DNA of 39,480 nt, from NCBI GenBank assembly GCA_964620555.1, contig CAZUGZ010000016.1, forward strand, positions 1-39,480. The letters are read 5' to 3'. Shown piece after piece: positions 22,920-31,031 of the stretch. The notes beneath the pieces are model-generated. The model searched no databases and was not told the DNA's origin. It saw only the letters and a list, made by a program, of their open reading frames with translations. Position 1 is the first letter of the stretch, and each line of letters begins with the position of its first letter. The stretch comes from JAPOQD01 sp964620555 (GTDB lineage Bacteria; Pseudomonadota; Gammaproteobacteria; Pseudomonadales; Halieaceae). The translations under genes were made by a program, and so were the position numbers.

Positions 22920-25190
22920 TCAATCCAGGGGGGCGTGGACAAAGCCCCCCAGACCCTTGTCCAGCATGAACCCCTCCAGGAACTGGTGCACCTCCTGGGC
23001 ACTGTCCAGGCCCATCACCTGTTCCAGAACAGTTTCGGCTTCGCTGAGGCAGATCGAGCGCACCGTCTTTTTGACCATGCCCAGGCTGGTGGCATTCATG
23101 GAAAGGGCATGGTAACCCATCCCCAACAGCAAAACCGTGGCCGAGGGGTCCCCGGCCAACTCCCCGCAGATGCTCACCTGTCGGCTCTCGGCATGGGCAG
23201 CCTCCGCGACCTGCTGCAAGGCCCGCAACACGGCGGGGTGAAAGGAGTGATACAGCTCCGCCACCCGGGCGTTGTTGCGGTCCACTGCCAACAGGTACTG
23301 GGTCAGGTCGTTGCTGCCCACCGACAGGAAGTCCGCTCGCTGGGCCAGGCGCCGGGCCTGGTACACCGCGGCGGGAATTTCCACCATCACGCCGATCGGA
23401 GGCATCCTCGCCGCACTGCCTTCATCCACCACTTCGCGGTGCGCGCGCTGAATGAACTCGATGGCCTCCTCCAGCTCGGTCAGACTGCTGATCATGGGCA
23501 GCATGATGCGCAGATTGTCCAGCCCGGTGCTGGCCTTGATCATGGCGCGGGTCTGCACCAGCAGGATTTCCGGGTGGTCCAGGGTCACGCGAATCCCCCG
23601 CCAGCCGAGAGACGGGTTTTCCTCTTCTATGGGAAAGTAGGGCAGAGCCTTGTCGCCACCGATATCCAGGGTGCGCATGGTCACCGGCCGCGGCGCGAAG
23701 GCAGCCAACTGGCTGCGGTAAATCTGCCGCTGCTCTTCCTCGCTGGGAAAGCGCTCGAGCTGCTGAAAAGTGATTTCGCTGCGGTACAGGCCCACCCCTT
23801 CCGCAGTCTGTTCCTCCCGCTGCCCCACATCCTCCACCAGACCCGTGTTTACCCACAGTGGCAGCCGATGCCCATCGCTGGTTTCACAGACCTTGTCGCG
23901 CAGGGAATCCAGATCCCGGGACAGGGCCTCGCTCTTGGCCAGCTCGGCGGCAAATCGCGTCCGCAACGCCGCATTGGGATTGAGATAGACCTCCCCGTGA
24001 TAGCCGTCAATGATGACTTCCCTGCCCTCCAGGCGGGTAAAGGGCAAGTCCGCCGCACCCATCACCGTCGGCACCCCCATGGCCCGGGCCAGGATCGCCA
24101 CATGAGAGTTGCCGGAGCCGGTCAGTGAAATGATGCCCGCCAGTTTTTGCCGCGGAATCTCACCCAGCATGGAGGCAGTCAGTTCCTCCCCCACCAGGAT
24201 GGCCGCAGCGGGATAGTCCTGTCGTTTGGGATCGTCCTCCTGCAAATAGGACAACACCCGCGTCCCCAGATCCTTGACATCCACCGCCCGCTCCCTCAGG
24301 TAACTCTGCTCCATGCGTTCAAAGTGCTGGATATGTTCGATCATTACCTGGCTCAGGGCGCCCTGGGCCCACTGGCCCGCCTTGATGTGCGAGGCCACTT
24401 CAGCGCCGATGGTGGAGTCGTCGAGAATTTTCAGGTACACGTCGAACAGCGCGTGTTCTTCGGGGTTGAGCTGTTCCCCCAGTGTCTCCGCCACCTGTTC
24501 GATGTCGGCACGCACCGCCGTCAATGCCTTTCTGAAGGCCCGCAATTCGCTGCGGCGGTCGCTGACTTTGCGGTCGGGGACAGCGTAGAGGTCCGCCACC
24601 GGGGAAACCACCACCGTCTGACCAATGGCAATTCCGGGGGCCCCGACAATGCCGCGGACCTTGCTGCTCTCCGGGATCAGGTCGTCCGGGGCATCAAGGT
24701 CCAGGGCGCCGGTGACCCGGGCGTGGGCGATCACCCCGGCCAGTAGCGCCGAGATGGTAACCAGGAAGGATTCTTCGCTCTCGTCGAAGCGCCGCTGCTG
24801 TTGCTGCTGAACGACCAGCACGCCCAGCACTTTCCGGTGGTGGATAATGGGGACCCCGAGAAACGCGTTGAAGGGCTCCTCGCCAATGCCCTCGATGAGA
24901 TGGAAATTGGGGTGGGCCGTGGCCGACTCCAGGTTGAGCGGCTCCTCCCGTTCCGCCACCAGCCCCACCAGTCCTTCGCCAGGGGCGAGGCTGGCCTGAC
25001 CGACCTGCTCGCTGTTGAGCCCCTCGGTGGCCTGAAACACGTAGCGGCCACTGCGCTGGTCCAGCATGTAGACACTGCACACTTCGGTATCGATGGCTTC
25101 GCGGATGCAGCGTACGGTGATTTTCAGCGCCGCAGCCAGATCCTCGGCAGTGTTCACAGCCTGGACAATATTGCGCAGGGTTTCCAGCAT
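22920..25190 (-). CDS. ptsP: Phosphoenolpyruvate-protein phosphotransferase PtsP (EI-Ntr)
   Basis: EI-Ntr starts the nitrogen-related PTS phosphorelay (PEP to PtsP to NPr to EIIA-Ntr), which senses nitrogen status. The 756 residues hold an N-terminal GAF domain (about 1-155), the PTS enzyme I N-terminal domains, and the active histidine H363 in TGSGNSHVAILARAMG. The TIM-barrel PEP-binding domain follows, with VSICGELAGDP near the C-terminus. The GAF domain marks PtsP rather than sugar-PTS enzyme I. It starts three bases after rppH, the conserved gammaproteobacterial pairing. Confidence 0.96.
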   Translation of the reverse strand: MLETLRNIVQAVNTAEDLAAALKITVRCIREAIDTEVCSVYMLDQRSGRYVFQATEGLNSEQVGQASLAPGEGLVGLVAEREEPLNLESATAHPNFHLIEGIGEEPFNAFLGVPIIHHRKVLGVLVVQQQQQRRFDESEESFLVTISALLAGVIAHARVTGALDLDAPDDLIPESSKVRGIVGAPGIAIGQTVVVSPVADLYAVPDRKVSDRRSELRAFRKALTAVRADIEQVAETLGEQLNPEEHALFDVYLKILDDSTIGAEVASHIKAGQWAQGALSQVMIEHIQHFERMEQSYLRERAVDVKDLGTRVLSYLQEDDPKRQDYPAAAILVGEELTASMLGEIPRQKLAGIISLTGSGNSHVAILARAMGVPTVMGAADLPFTRLEGREVIIDGYHGEVYLNPNAALRTRFAAELAKSEALSRDLDSLRDKVCETSDGHRLPLWVNTGLVEDVGQREEQTAEGVGLYRSEITFQQLERFPSEEEQRQIYRSQLAAFAPRPVTMRTLDIGGDKALPYFPIEEENPSLGWRGIRVTLDHPEILLVQTRAMIKASTGLDNLRIMLPMISSLTELEEAIEFIQRAHREVVDEGSAARMPPIGVMVEIPAAVYQARRLAQRADFLSVGSNDLTQYLLAVDRNNARVAELYHSFHPAVLRALQQVAEAAHAESRQVSICGELAGDPSATVLLLGMGYHALSMNATSLGMVKKTVRSICLSEAETVLEQVMGLDSAQEVHQFLEGFMLDKGLGGFVHAPLD

Positions 25191-25193
25191 GGC

Positions 25194-25682
25194 TCAGTCG
25201 CTGCGGCTGGCCCGTGCCAGGGGGGTTACCAGTTCCCCCAGGGCCTTGCGATACACCTCGCGCTTGAAAAAGATGATCTGGCTGAGGGGGTACCAGTAAC
25301 TTACCCAGCGCCACTGGTCGAACTCCGGCTGGTGTCCCCGATCGACACTGACCGCGCCATCCTCATCCAGCAGCCGCAGCAGGAACCACTTTTGCTTCTG
25401 CCCGACAAAGGATGGGGCCTGCTCCGTGCGCCGGAGATTGCCGGGCAGGCGGTAGCGCAGCCAGCCGTGGGTGCAGGCGAGCAGCTTCACCTGTTCCGGG
25501 AGCAGGCCCACCTCTTCGTGCAACTCCCGGTACATGGCCTGCTGCGGGGTTTCCCCGGAGTCGACCCCGCCCTGGGGAAACTGCCAGCCGTCTCTGCGGA
25601 CCCGGCGAGCCCACAACAATTGTCCCTCGTCATTGGCCAGCACGATGCCGACATTCGGGCGAAAGCCCTGTGCGTCTATCAC
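25194..25682 (-). CDS. rppH: RNA pyrophosphohydrolase
   Basis: RppH removes pyrophosphate from 5' triphosphate ends of mRNAs, which triggers RNase E decay. The protein has the Nudix box GGVDSGETPQQAMYRELHEEVG and the family start VIDAQGFRPNVGIV. I chose GTG 25682, which aligns with E. coli and Pseudomonas RppH; a GTG at 25691 has a better distance to AGGAAG (25700-25695), and a TTG at 25694 is possible. First gene of the operon with ptsP, lgt, thyA and folA. Confidence 0.94.
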   Translation of the reverse strand: MIDAQGFRPNVGIVLANDEGQLLWARRVRRDGWQFPQGGVDSGETPQQAMYRELHEEVGLLPEQVKLLACTHGWLRYRLPGNLRRTEQAPSFVGQKQKWFLLRLLDEDGAVSVDRGHQPEFDQWRWVSYWYPLSQIIFFKREVYRKALGELVTPLARASRSD

Positions 25683-25750
25683 GACAAGCACCAACTTCCT
25701 TCAATGGCGATCCACCCGCTATTGTTCCACACTTTACACCTGCTGAACAA

Positions 25751-25779
25751 TTTACCTCGGCTTCCGGGCTGGCTATGCT
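25751..25779 (+). promoter_or_regulatory. Candidate sigma-70 promoter of the HAD phosphatase gene
   Basis: TTTACC (25751-25756) and TATGCT (25774-25779) are spaced by 17 bases, with four of six consensus matches each. They lie 30 bases before the ATG at 25809 in the divergent gap with rppH. GGAGGAAC precedes the start codon. Confidence 0.5.
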
Positions 25780-25808
25780 GTGCCCCCCGGCCGGGAGGAA
25801 CGCAGCGC

Positions 25809-26474
25809 ATGGCGGTTGCCCTTTTTGACCTCGACAACACTCTGTTGGGCGGTGACAGCGACTTCGCCTGGGGTGAGTTTGCGTGCGAGCAGGGGCTGGT
25901 GGACGCCGAGCGCCATGCGCCGCGCAACGAAGCGTTCTTTCAGGACTACCGGGCCGGGCGACTGGATATCCTGTCCTACCTGCGCCACGCGCTGTCCGCG
26001 CTGGCCGGACAGGACCTGGAAACCACCGGGCGCTGGCACGAGCACTTCATGCGCACCAAGATCGAGCCCATGCTGCAGCCCGCGGCCCGGACGCTGCTGG
26101 AGCGACACCGGCGGCAGGGAGATCTCTTGCTGATCATCACCGCCACCAACCGCTTCATTGCGGCGCCCATTGCCCAACGCCTGGGTGTCGACGAGCTGCT
26201 TGCCAGCGACTGCGAAATTCGCGCCGGGCGCTACACCGGGGAACCCGCCGGCGACCCCTGTTACGGCGAGGGCAAGGTACGCCGCCTGCGCCAGTGGCTG
26301 GCCCCCAGGGGGCTGGACCTGAGCGGCAGCCACTTTTACAGCGATTCCCACAACGACCTGCCGCTGCTGACCCTGGTCGAGCATCCGGTAGCGGTAGACC
26401 CCGACCCCACCCTGCGGCGCCACGCCCGGCAACGGGGCTGGCCCATCATCAGCCTGAAGAGCGGCCCGCCATAG
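25809..26474 (+). CDS. HAD-IB family phosphatase
   Basis: This 221-residue haloacid-dehalogenase-type hydrolase is of the SerB-like IB class. Motif I is FDLDNTLLGGDSD (nucleophile D7, acid D9), motif II is the ITATN region, the motif III lysine lies in GEGKVRRLRQ, and motif IV is YSDSHNDLPLL. It stands divergent from rppH-ptsP, the same neighbourhood as a Pseudomonas homologue that I recall as having histidinol-phosphatase activity; that function here is inference. Related annotations include phosphoserine phosphatase, which I do not favour because the protein lacks the SerB regulatory domains. Confidence 0.88.
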   Translation: MAVALFDLDNTLLGGDSDFAWGEFACEQGLVDAERHAPRNEAFFQDYRAGRLDILSYLRHALSALAGQDLETTGRWHEHFMRTKIEPMLQPAARTLLERHRRQGDLLLIITATNRFIAAPIAQRLGVDELLASDCEIRAGRYTGEPAGDPCYGEGKVRRLRQWLAPRGLDLSGSHFYSDSHNDLPLLTLVEHPVAVDPDPTLRRHARQRGWPIISLKSGPP

Positions 26475-26483
26475 ACAGACCCG

Positions 26484-26876
26484 TCAGGCGTTGTCCTCGC
26501 AGAATGCAGCGTATTCTTCGGCCGACATCAGCTGGTCCAGTTCACTGGGGTCGTCCGGCTCCAGCGTAAAAAACCAGCCGCCGTCATAGGGTTCGCGGTT
26601 TACGGTTTCGGGCTTTTCCACCAGCTCTTCATTGATCTCGACCACCTCGCCACCCAGTGGAGCATAGAGTTCCACTGCCGCCTTGACCGACTCCACCACG
26701 GCCGCTTCATCGCCCTGGGCCAGGAGCGCCCCGGGCTCGAGAAGTTCCACAAAAACCACATCCCCGAGGGCTTCCTGGGCGTGGTCGCTGATGCCCACCG
26801 TAACCAGGCCATCCGCTTCCAGCCGCACCCATTCATGGCTGCTGGTGTAAACCAGGTTTTCCGGATGCTCGCTCAT
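26484..26876 (-). CDS. gcvH: Glycine cleavage system H protein
   Basis: GcvH carries the lipoyl-bound aminomethyl group between the P, T and L proteins of glycine cleavage. The 130-residue protein shows the conserved YTSSHEWVRLE start, GDVVFVELLEPGA and the lipoylation lysine K65 in VVESVKAAVELYAP. GGGGGGAA precedes the ATG at 26876. Neither gcvT nor gcvP is adjacent. It converges on the HAD gene with a nine-base gap. The upstream 134 bases show no convincing glycine riboswitch. Confidence 0.96.
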   Translation of the reverse strand: MSEHPENLVYTSSHEWVRLEADGLVTVGISDHAQEALGDVVFVELLEPGALLAQGDEAAVVESVKAAVELYAPLGGEVVEINEELVEKPETVNREPYDGGWFFTLEPDDPSELDQLMSAEEYAAFCEDNA

Positions 26877-27010
26877 GACCAATTCCCCCCAAGCTCCAAC
26901 AATTACACAGTGTACTGCTACCGCGAGCCAGCGCAATACGGCCCGCGCCTCCGTGGCCGGGGCCGCTGTGCCGCGTTCGCGACAGGATTGTTTTCTACGG
27001 CGCAGACTCC

Positions 27011-28249
27011 TCAGCTCAAACCCATGGCATGGCGCATCAACCTGCGTTTCAGCGGACCCGAGCGGCCCACCAGGCGCATGCCGGTGCCGCGCAGCACCCG
27101 CAGGGAAGGGGCCCGTTGTGCAAACAGATGCTTGAAGCCCTCCATCGCCGCCATCATCAGCAGGTTATCGCCCTTGCGCTGCCGCTGATATCGTTTCAAC
27201 ACCGCCAGCTCTCCCGGATTCTGTCCGCGCTCCACAGCGCGCAGGATCGTCGTCGACAGCACCCGGGCGTCCGCCAGGCCGAGGTTGACTCCCTGCCCGG
27301 CCAGCGGGTGAATGGTATGGGCGGCGTCTCCCAGCAGGGCCAGGCCGGGGCGTACGTAGTCCAGCGCATGTCGCTGGCGCAGCGGGAACATCAGCCGCGG
27401 AGAGCAGGTCAGCATTCTGCCCAGCCGGCTTTCAAAGGCGCGCTGCAACTCCCGCAGAAATTCAGTATCGCCCATTTCGCCAAGGCCGGGAGCCAGTTCG
27501 CTGTCCACCGACCAGACCAGGGAACAGAAATGCCGCGGGCCGATGTCCGGCAGGGGCAACAGGGCCAACGGCCCCGAACTTCTGAAGATCTGGTAGGCGG
27601 TGTGCCGGTGGGGCAATTCCGTCTCCACCGTGCACACCAGGGCGTGTTGGTGGTAATCCCATTCCCGGGTTGGCATCTCGGCCAACTGTCGCAGCCGCGA
27701 CCGCGCACCATCGGCGGCGACCACCAGCGCAGCGCCGGGTTCGCGGCCATCATCCAGGCCCAGGCGCAGCGTACCCCCAGGGTCACTGTGCAAAGACTCC
27801 AGCCGGGCGGGACGATACATCACCACATCGGGCGCTGCCAGCAGGGCCGCCAGCAAGGCCCCGTTCAGTAACCTGTTTTCGACGATAGCGCCGAGGCTTG
27901 CCGCCGCCAGCTCACTGGCCCGAAACTCGATGGCGCCGCTGCCCTCGCCATCCCAGACCCGCATGCGGTCATAGGCACAGGCGCGCCCCTGCAGCTCCGC
28001 ATTCCAGACGCCCAATTCCTGCAGGAAAGTCTTTGAAGCGGGGGTGATGGCGCTGACCCGGGCATCGAATCCAGCCACCCCTTCGACCTCCCCCCCCGCG
28101 GCCGTGCCGGTCGTTGCCGCTGCCGGTCCGGGAAGGGGCTCCGCTTCCACCAGTGCAATGCGCAGCCCGCTGCCGCGCAGAGCGCAGCACAGCGCAGACC
28201 CGGCGAGGCCGGCGCCGACCACGAGCACATCGAACTCAGCTTCGTTCAC
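27011..28249 (-). CDS. UbiH/UbiF/VisC-type FAD-dependent ubiquinone biosynthesis hydroxylase
   Basis: This flavin monooxygenase, 412 residues long, probably hydroxylates the ubiquinone ring. It has the FAD-binding GAGLAG (12-17), the central DGARSRLR and the C-terminal GDAAHTIHPLAGQGVNLGL. By order after ubiH it corresponds to visC/ubiI of relatives, which hydroxylate C5. UbiF-like C6 activity cannot be excluded, so I leave the symbol blank. The start is GTG at 28249, overlapping ubiH by 14 bases, so the pair is one operon. Confidence 0.9.
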   Translation of the reverse strand: MNEAEFDVLVVGAGLAGSALCCALRGSGLRIALVEAEPLPGPAAATTGTAAGGEVEGVAGFDARVSAITPASKTFLQELGVWNAELQGRACAYDRMRVWDGEGSGAIEFRASELAAASLGAIVENRLLNGALLAALLAAPDVVMYRPARLESLHSDPGGTLRLGLDDGREPGAALVVAADGARSRLRQLAEMPTREWDYHQHALVCTVETELPHRHTAYQIFRSSGPLALLPLPDIGPRHFCSLVWSVDSELAPGLGEMGDTEFLRELQRAFESRLGRMLTCSPRLMFPLRQRHALDYVRPGLALLGDAAHTIHPLAGQGVNLGLADARVLSTTILRAVERGQNPGELAVLKRYQRQRKGDNLLMMAAMEGFKHLFAQRAPSLRVLRGTGMRLVGRSGPLKRRLMRHAMGLS

Positions 28250-29504
28250 CGGCCGACTCCCGCCGGGCGGCCATCCCAGCCGCCCGTTGCACCAACTGGT
28301 GTTTCAGAACCGGGCTCAGATCCAGCAAAACCAGCCCCAGGTCCCGCAGTCCCCGCGGCGCCGCGCCCCGCAGGCCGAACAGTTGCGGCAATTGGTCGGT
28401 AAAGGCCAGCGTGCGCGACAGGTCCCGCTGTTGGCGGCGAACGTAGTCCTGCAACAGCCCCAGGTCGGCCAGGGGCTCCCCCCTGCGCTGCCCGCCCGCC
28501 AGCACCTCGGCCAATACTTCCGCACTGCGCAGCGCCAGGTTGAAGCCCTGTCCCGCCACCGGATGCAGGGAATGGGCGGCGTTGCCCAGCAGCACCAGCC
28601 CCTGGCGAACCGGTTCCTCTGCCTGGACCAGGGCCAGCGGGTAGCAAACGCGCTCGCCGACCCGGTGCAGGCGGCCCAGGCGGTAGCCAAAGCTGTCCTG
28701 CAGTTGCTGCAGGAATTCCGCTTGCAGGCACTCCTGCCGCGCCTTGGCCAGCGCTTCCGGAAGCGTCCATACCAGGGCGCTGCGCGGGCAACCGGCCTCG
28801 TCGTCCAGCAGTGGCAACATGGCCAGGACCCCCTCGGCGGTAAAACGCTCGTAGGCGCAGCCATCGTGCCCGCCGGCGTGCGCCACATTGCCGATGAGCG
28901 CATATTGGTGATACGAGCGGCGCTGCGCCTGAATCCCAAGCGCCTCCCGCAACCGGGATTGCGCACCATCGGCAACCACCAGCAGACGGGTATGCAGCGG
29001 TGCGCCGCGTTCCAGGTGCAACCGGTATCCGCCCCGCTGCGCCCGAACCGCGGTGACCCGGGCCGGGCTGCGCAGCACCAGTCGCCGCCCCTGGTGCAAA
29101 TGCTGCAGCAGCGTGGACCCCAGCCAGGCGTTTTCCACAACCTGGCCCAGGGCATCCCAGTCGTAGTCCCGGGCTTGCAGCAGGGTGCTGCCGAAGCGAC
29201 CGCGCTCAGAGACGTGAATGCTGTGAATGGGGCTGCTGCGCCGCGCCAGCGTCGGCCACAGGCCCAACTCCCGGTAGATCTGGCAACTGCTTTCGGACAG
29301 CGCCGTACTGCGCGAGTCAAACGAGGGAGAATAGCGCTTTGCGGCGTCTTCCTCCGGGGACGCCAGGGAAAACTCCTCCAACAGCAGTATCCGCGTCTCC
29401 GGGGCCAGCCGGGCCGCCAGCAAGAGGCCCACGCTGATTCCCACCATGCCGGCGCCGACGATGGCGATATCCCAGTCCCGGTCTGCGGCCCGGCTGCTCA
29501 CCAT
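28236..29504 (-). CDS. ubiH: 2-octaprenyl-6-methoxyphenol hydroxylase UbiH
   Basis: UbiH introduces the C1 hydroxyl of the ubiquinone ring. The protein of about 422 residues (from ATG 29504; GTG 29519 is an alternative) shows GAGMVG (17-22), the UbiH-typical FDSRSTALSESS, the DGAQSRLR motif and GNAAHSLHPVAGQGFNLAL. In many gammaproteobacteria ygfB and pepP lie between zapA and ubiH. Here they are absent and ubiH is directly divergent from the zapA block. It is the first gene of a two-gene operon. Confidence 0.92.
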   Translation of the reverse strand: MVSSRAADRDWDIAIVGAGMVGISVGLLLAARLAPETRILLLEEFSLASPEEDAAKRYSPSFDSRSTALSESSCQIYRELGLWPTLARRSSPIHSIHVSERGRFGSTLLQARDYDWDALGQVVENAWLGSTLLQHLHQGRRLVLRSPARVTAVRAQRGGYRLHLERGAPLHTRLLVVADGAQSRLREALGIQAQRRSYHQYALIGNVAHAGGHDGCAYERFTAEGVLAMLPLLDDEAGCPRSALVWTLPEALAKARQECLQAEFLQQLQDSFGYRLGRLHRVGERVCYPLALVQAEEPVRQGLVLLGNAAHSLHPVAGQGFNLALRSAEVLAEVLAGGQRRGEPLADLGLLQDYVRRQQRDLSRTLAFTDQLPQLFGLRGAAPRGLRDLGLVLLDLSPVLKHQLVQRAAGMAARRESAGERS

Positions 29505-29576
29505 GCACGCCCCCGACACCTGCCGAAACTTGTTGAAATCTTTTGCAGGCTATTGAAATACAAATAATTTTCCACA

Positions 29577-29605
29577 TTGACCTGCTGTTGTCCTCACATT
29601 ATAGT
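29577..29605 (+). promoter_or_regulatory. Sigma-70 promoter of the zapA block
   Basis: TTGACC (29577-29582) and TATAGT (29600-29605) are separated by exactly 17 bases, each with five of six consensus matches. The start codon at 29640 lies about 28 bases after the predicted transcription start. This is the strongest promoter-like sequence seen in the window. Confidence 0.7.
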
Positions 29606-29639
29606 AGCAGTATTGAAGTCTATGCATGGAATCCGGCCT

Positions 29640-29849
29640 ATGCCGCAATCTTCGTTCGATGAGCTCGAGCAGAAAATTGACGCCCTGATCTCCCTGTGTT
29701 CCGACCTCGTTCGAGAGAACACGGCGTTGCGCAGCGTCGCCGCCCGCCTGCGCAAGGAGCGACAACATCTGGAGCAGCGCAATACCGAGGCCAGTTCCAA
29801 GGTCGAGGCAATCATTGGCCACCTCAAGGCCGCGGAATCGGACTCGTGA
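29640..29849 (+). CDS. Small coiled-coil protein (TIGR02449 family, ZapB-like)
   Basis: A 69-residue, highly charged helical protein. It shows a heptad-like pattern (FDELEQKIDALISLCSDLV, LRSVAARLRKERQHLEQRN), so a parallel coiled coil is likely. Proteins of this family sit directly before zapA in many gammaproteobacteria and resemble the cell-division factor ZapB in size and shape, but a division role is inference. Its TGA stop overlaps the GTG of zapA, so the two are translationally coupled. Confidence 0.85.
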   Translation: MPQSSFDELEQKIDALISLCSDLVRENTALRSVAARLRKERQHLEQRNTEASSKVEAIIGHLKAAESDS

Positions 29850-30163
29850 GCGAGGCCAACACCGTCAGCATCAGCATCCTGGGCCGGGAATACCTGGTGG
29901 CCTGCCCCAAAGAGGAAGAGGCCAGTTTGCTCGCCGCGGGCGCCTATCTGGACGAGCAGATGACGGCGATACGCGAGCAGGGCAAAGTCGTCGGGCTGGA
30001 ACGCATTGCCGTTATGGCGGCTCTCAATGCCTGTCATGAACTGATGCAAAGTTCCGCCGAGGAGCGGCTGCAAGCGCAGCAGGAGACTGCCTCCAGGGCC
30101 CTGGACGGGCTGATCAGCAAGGTCGATGACGCCCTCGATTCCCTGCGCTCTTCGCCCGGTTAG
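29846..30163 (+). CDS. zapA: Cell division protein ZapA
   Basis: ZapA bundles FtsZ filaments at the division site. The 105-residue protein shows the family N-terminus VSISILGREYLVACPKEEEASLL with YLDEQM, then a long C-terminal coiled coil (about 55-100). The start is GTG at 29846, inside the stop of the preceding coiled-coil gene. Downstream follow the 6S RNA gene and fau, the same order as in E. coli and Pseudomonas. Confidence 0.93.
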   Translation: MSEANTVSISILGREYLVACPKEEEASLLAAGAYLDEQMTAIREQGKVVGLERIAVMAALNACHELMQSSAEERLQAQQETASRALDGLISKVDDALDSLRSSPG

Positions 30164-30189
30164 CCGTTGCCGCCAATTCCGGCTATACT
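30160..30189 (+). promoter_or_regulatory. Candidate promoter of 6S RNA
   Basis: TATACT (30184-30189) lies six to seven bases before the predicted 6S RNA start; TTAGCC (30160-30165) is a weak -35 at 18-base spacing and overlaps the zapA stop codon. Confidence 0.5.
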
Positions 30190-30192
30190 GTC

Positions 30193-30370
30193 CCCGGATA
30201 CCTGGTGCATTTGCCAGATGATCGGTTCTCTACCCGATACGTGTAACTGAGGGGGTCATTGTTCGTTGCTGTTGTGCACGACCGCTTCGCGGGAAGCCTG
30301 ATGCAACGCCTGGATCCCCGCCCTGAACCATCGGGTTCAAGGGCAAGATCGTCAGCGGTGCTCCGGGAAT
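30193..30370 (+). ncRNA. ssrS: 6S RNA
   Basis: 6S RNA mimics an open promoter and sequesters sigma-70 RNA polymerase in stationary phase. The region lies between zapA and fau, its standard place. It contains CCCTGAACC-atc-GGGTTCAAGGG, the hallmark hairpin also seen in E. coli 6S RNA. CCCGGA (30193-30198) pairs with TCCGGG (30362-30367), closing a molecule of about 175-180 bases. A CCCCCGTTTTT stretch follows and may aid 3' end formation. Ends are approximate. Confidence 0.88.
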
Positions 30371-30407
30371 CCCCCGTTTTTCCCAGGGAGGCTCTGGCAT
30401 TTCCCCC

Positions 30408-31031
30408 TTGAGCGACCCTGCCGTCAGCACCCTGAAAACCCGCTTGCGCCACGAATTGCGCAAACAGCGCCGCAGCCTCTCGCCGCGGGATCAGGCACGG
30501 GCTGGCGCAGCACTGTGCCGGCACCTGCTGCTCTCGGCGCGCTACCGACGCAGCCGTCATATCGCCCTCTACCACGCCATCGACGGAGAGATATCACTGC
30601 GGTCTCTTGCGGTGGCCGCCCGGCGGGCAGGGAAAACACTCTATTTGCCCGCCATCGACCGCTGGCGCGGCATGCAGTTTCATTGCTGGCCGGCCGCCGC
30701 GCCACTGCGGCGCAGTTCCCTGGGCTACCTGCAGCCCGCCGCCCGCGGCCGCCCTCGCAGCGGCCAGCGGCTGGACCTGGTGCTGGTTCCGGTGGTGGGG
30801 TTCGATCACCGGGGCCACCGGCTGGGGATGGGCGGCGGCCACTACGATCGATACTTCGCCAGGCTCGGCAGCCGCGGCCAGCGGCCCTGGCTGGTGGGAG
30901 TGGCGCACAGTTTCCAGTTGCGCCGGCGCCTTCCGCTGCAGCGCCACGACCGCCGCCTGCGCCAGGTGGTTACGGAACGGGGCCCGCTGCGGTTCCGGCC
31001 CGGGCAGACTCCTGGCCGGGCTGCGCCCTGA
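30408..31031 (+). CDS. fau: 5-formyltetrahydrofolate cyclo-ligase
   Basis: This enzyme (YgfA/Fau) converts 5-formyltetrahydrofolate to methenyl-tetrahydrofolate with ATP. The 207 residues show the N-terminal LRKQRRSLSP, the central LPAIDRWRGMQFH and the C-terminal RLGMGGGHYDRYFA signature. The start is TTG at 30408; no in-frame ATG or GTG occurs early, and the nearest GGGAGG is 16 bases away, so initiation is weak or uncertain. It follows ssrS, as in E. coli. Its 3' end overlaps that of the convergent ilvA by 62 bases. Confidence 0.9.
   Translation: MSDPAVSTLKTRLRHELRKQRRSLSPRDQARAGAALCRHLLLSARYRRSRHIALYHAIDGEISLRSLAVAARRAGKTLYLPAIDRWRGMQFHCWPAAAPLRRSSLGYLQPAARGRPRSGQRLDLVLVPVVGFDHRGHRLGMGGGHYDRYFARLGSRGQRPWLVGVAHSFQLRRRLPLQRHDRRLRQVVTERGPLRFRPGQTPGRAAP

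Noticed and set aside
26877..27010. Glycine riboswitch upstream of gcvH
   Set aside because: Only 134 bases and no recognisable tandem aptamer helices or conserved motifs.
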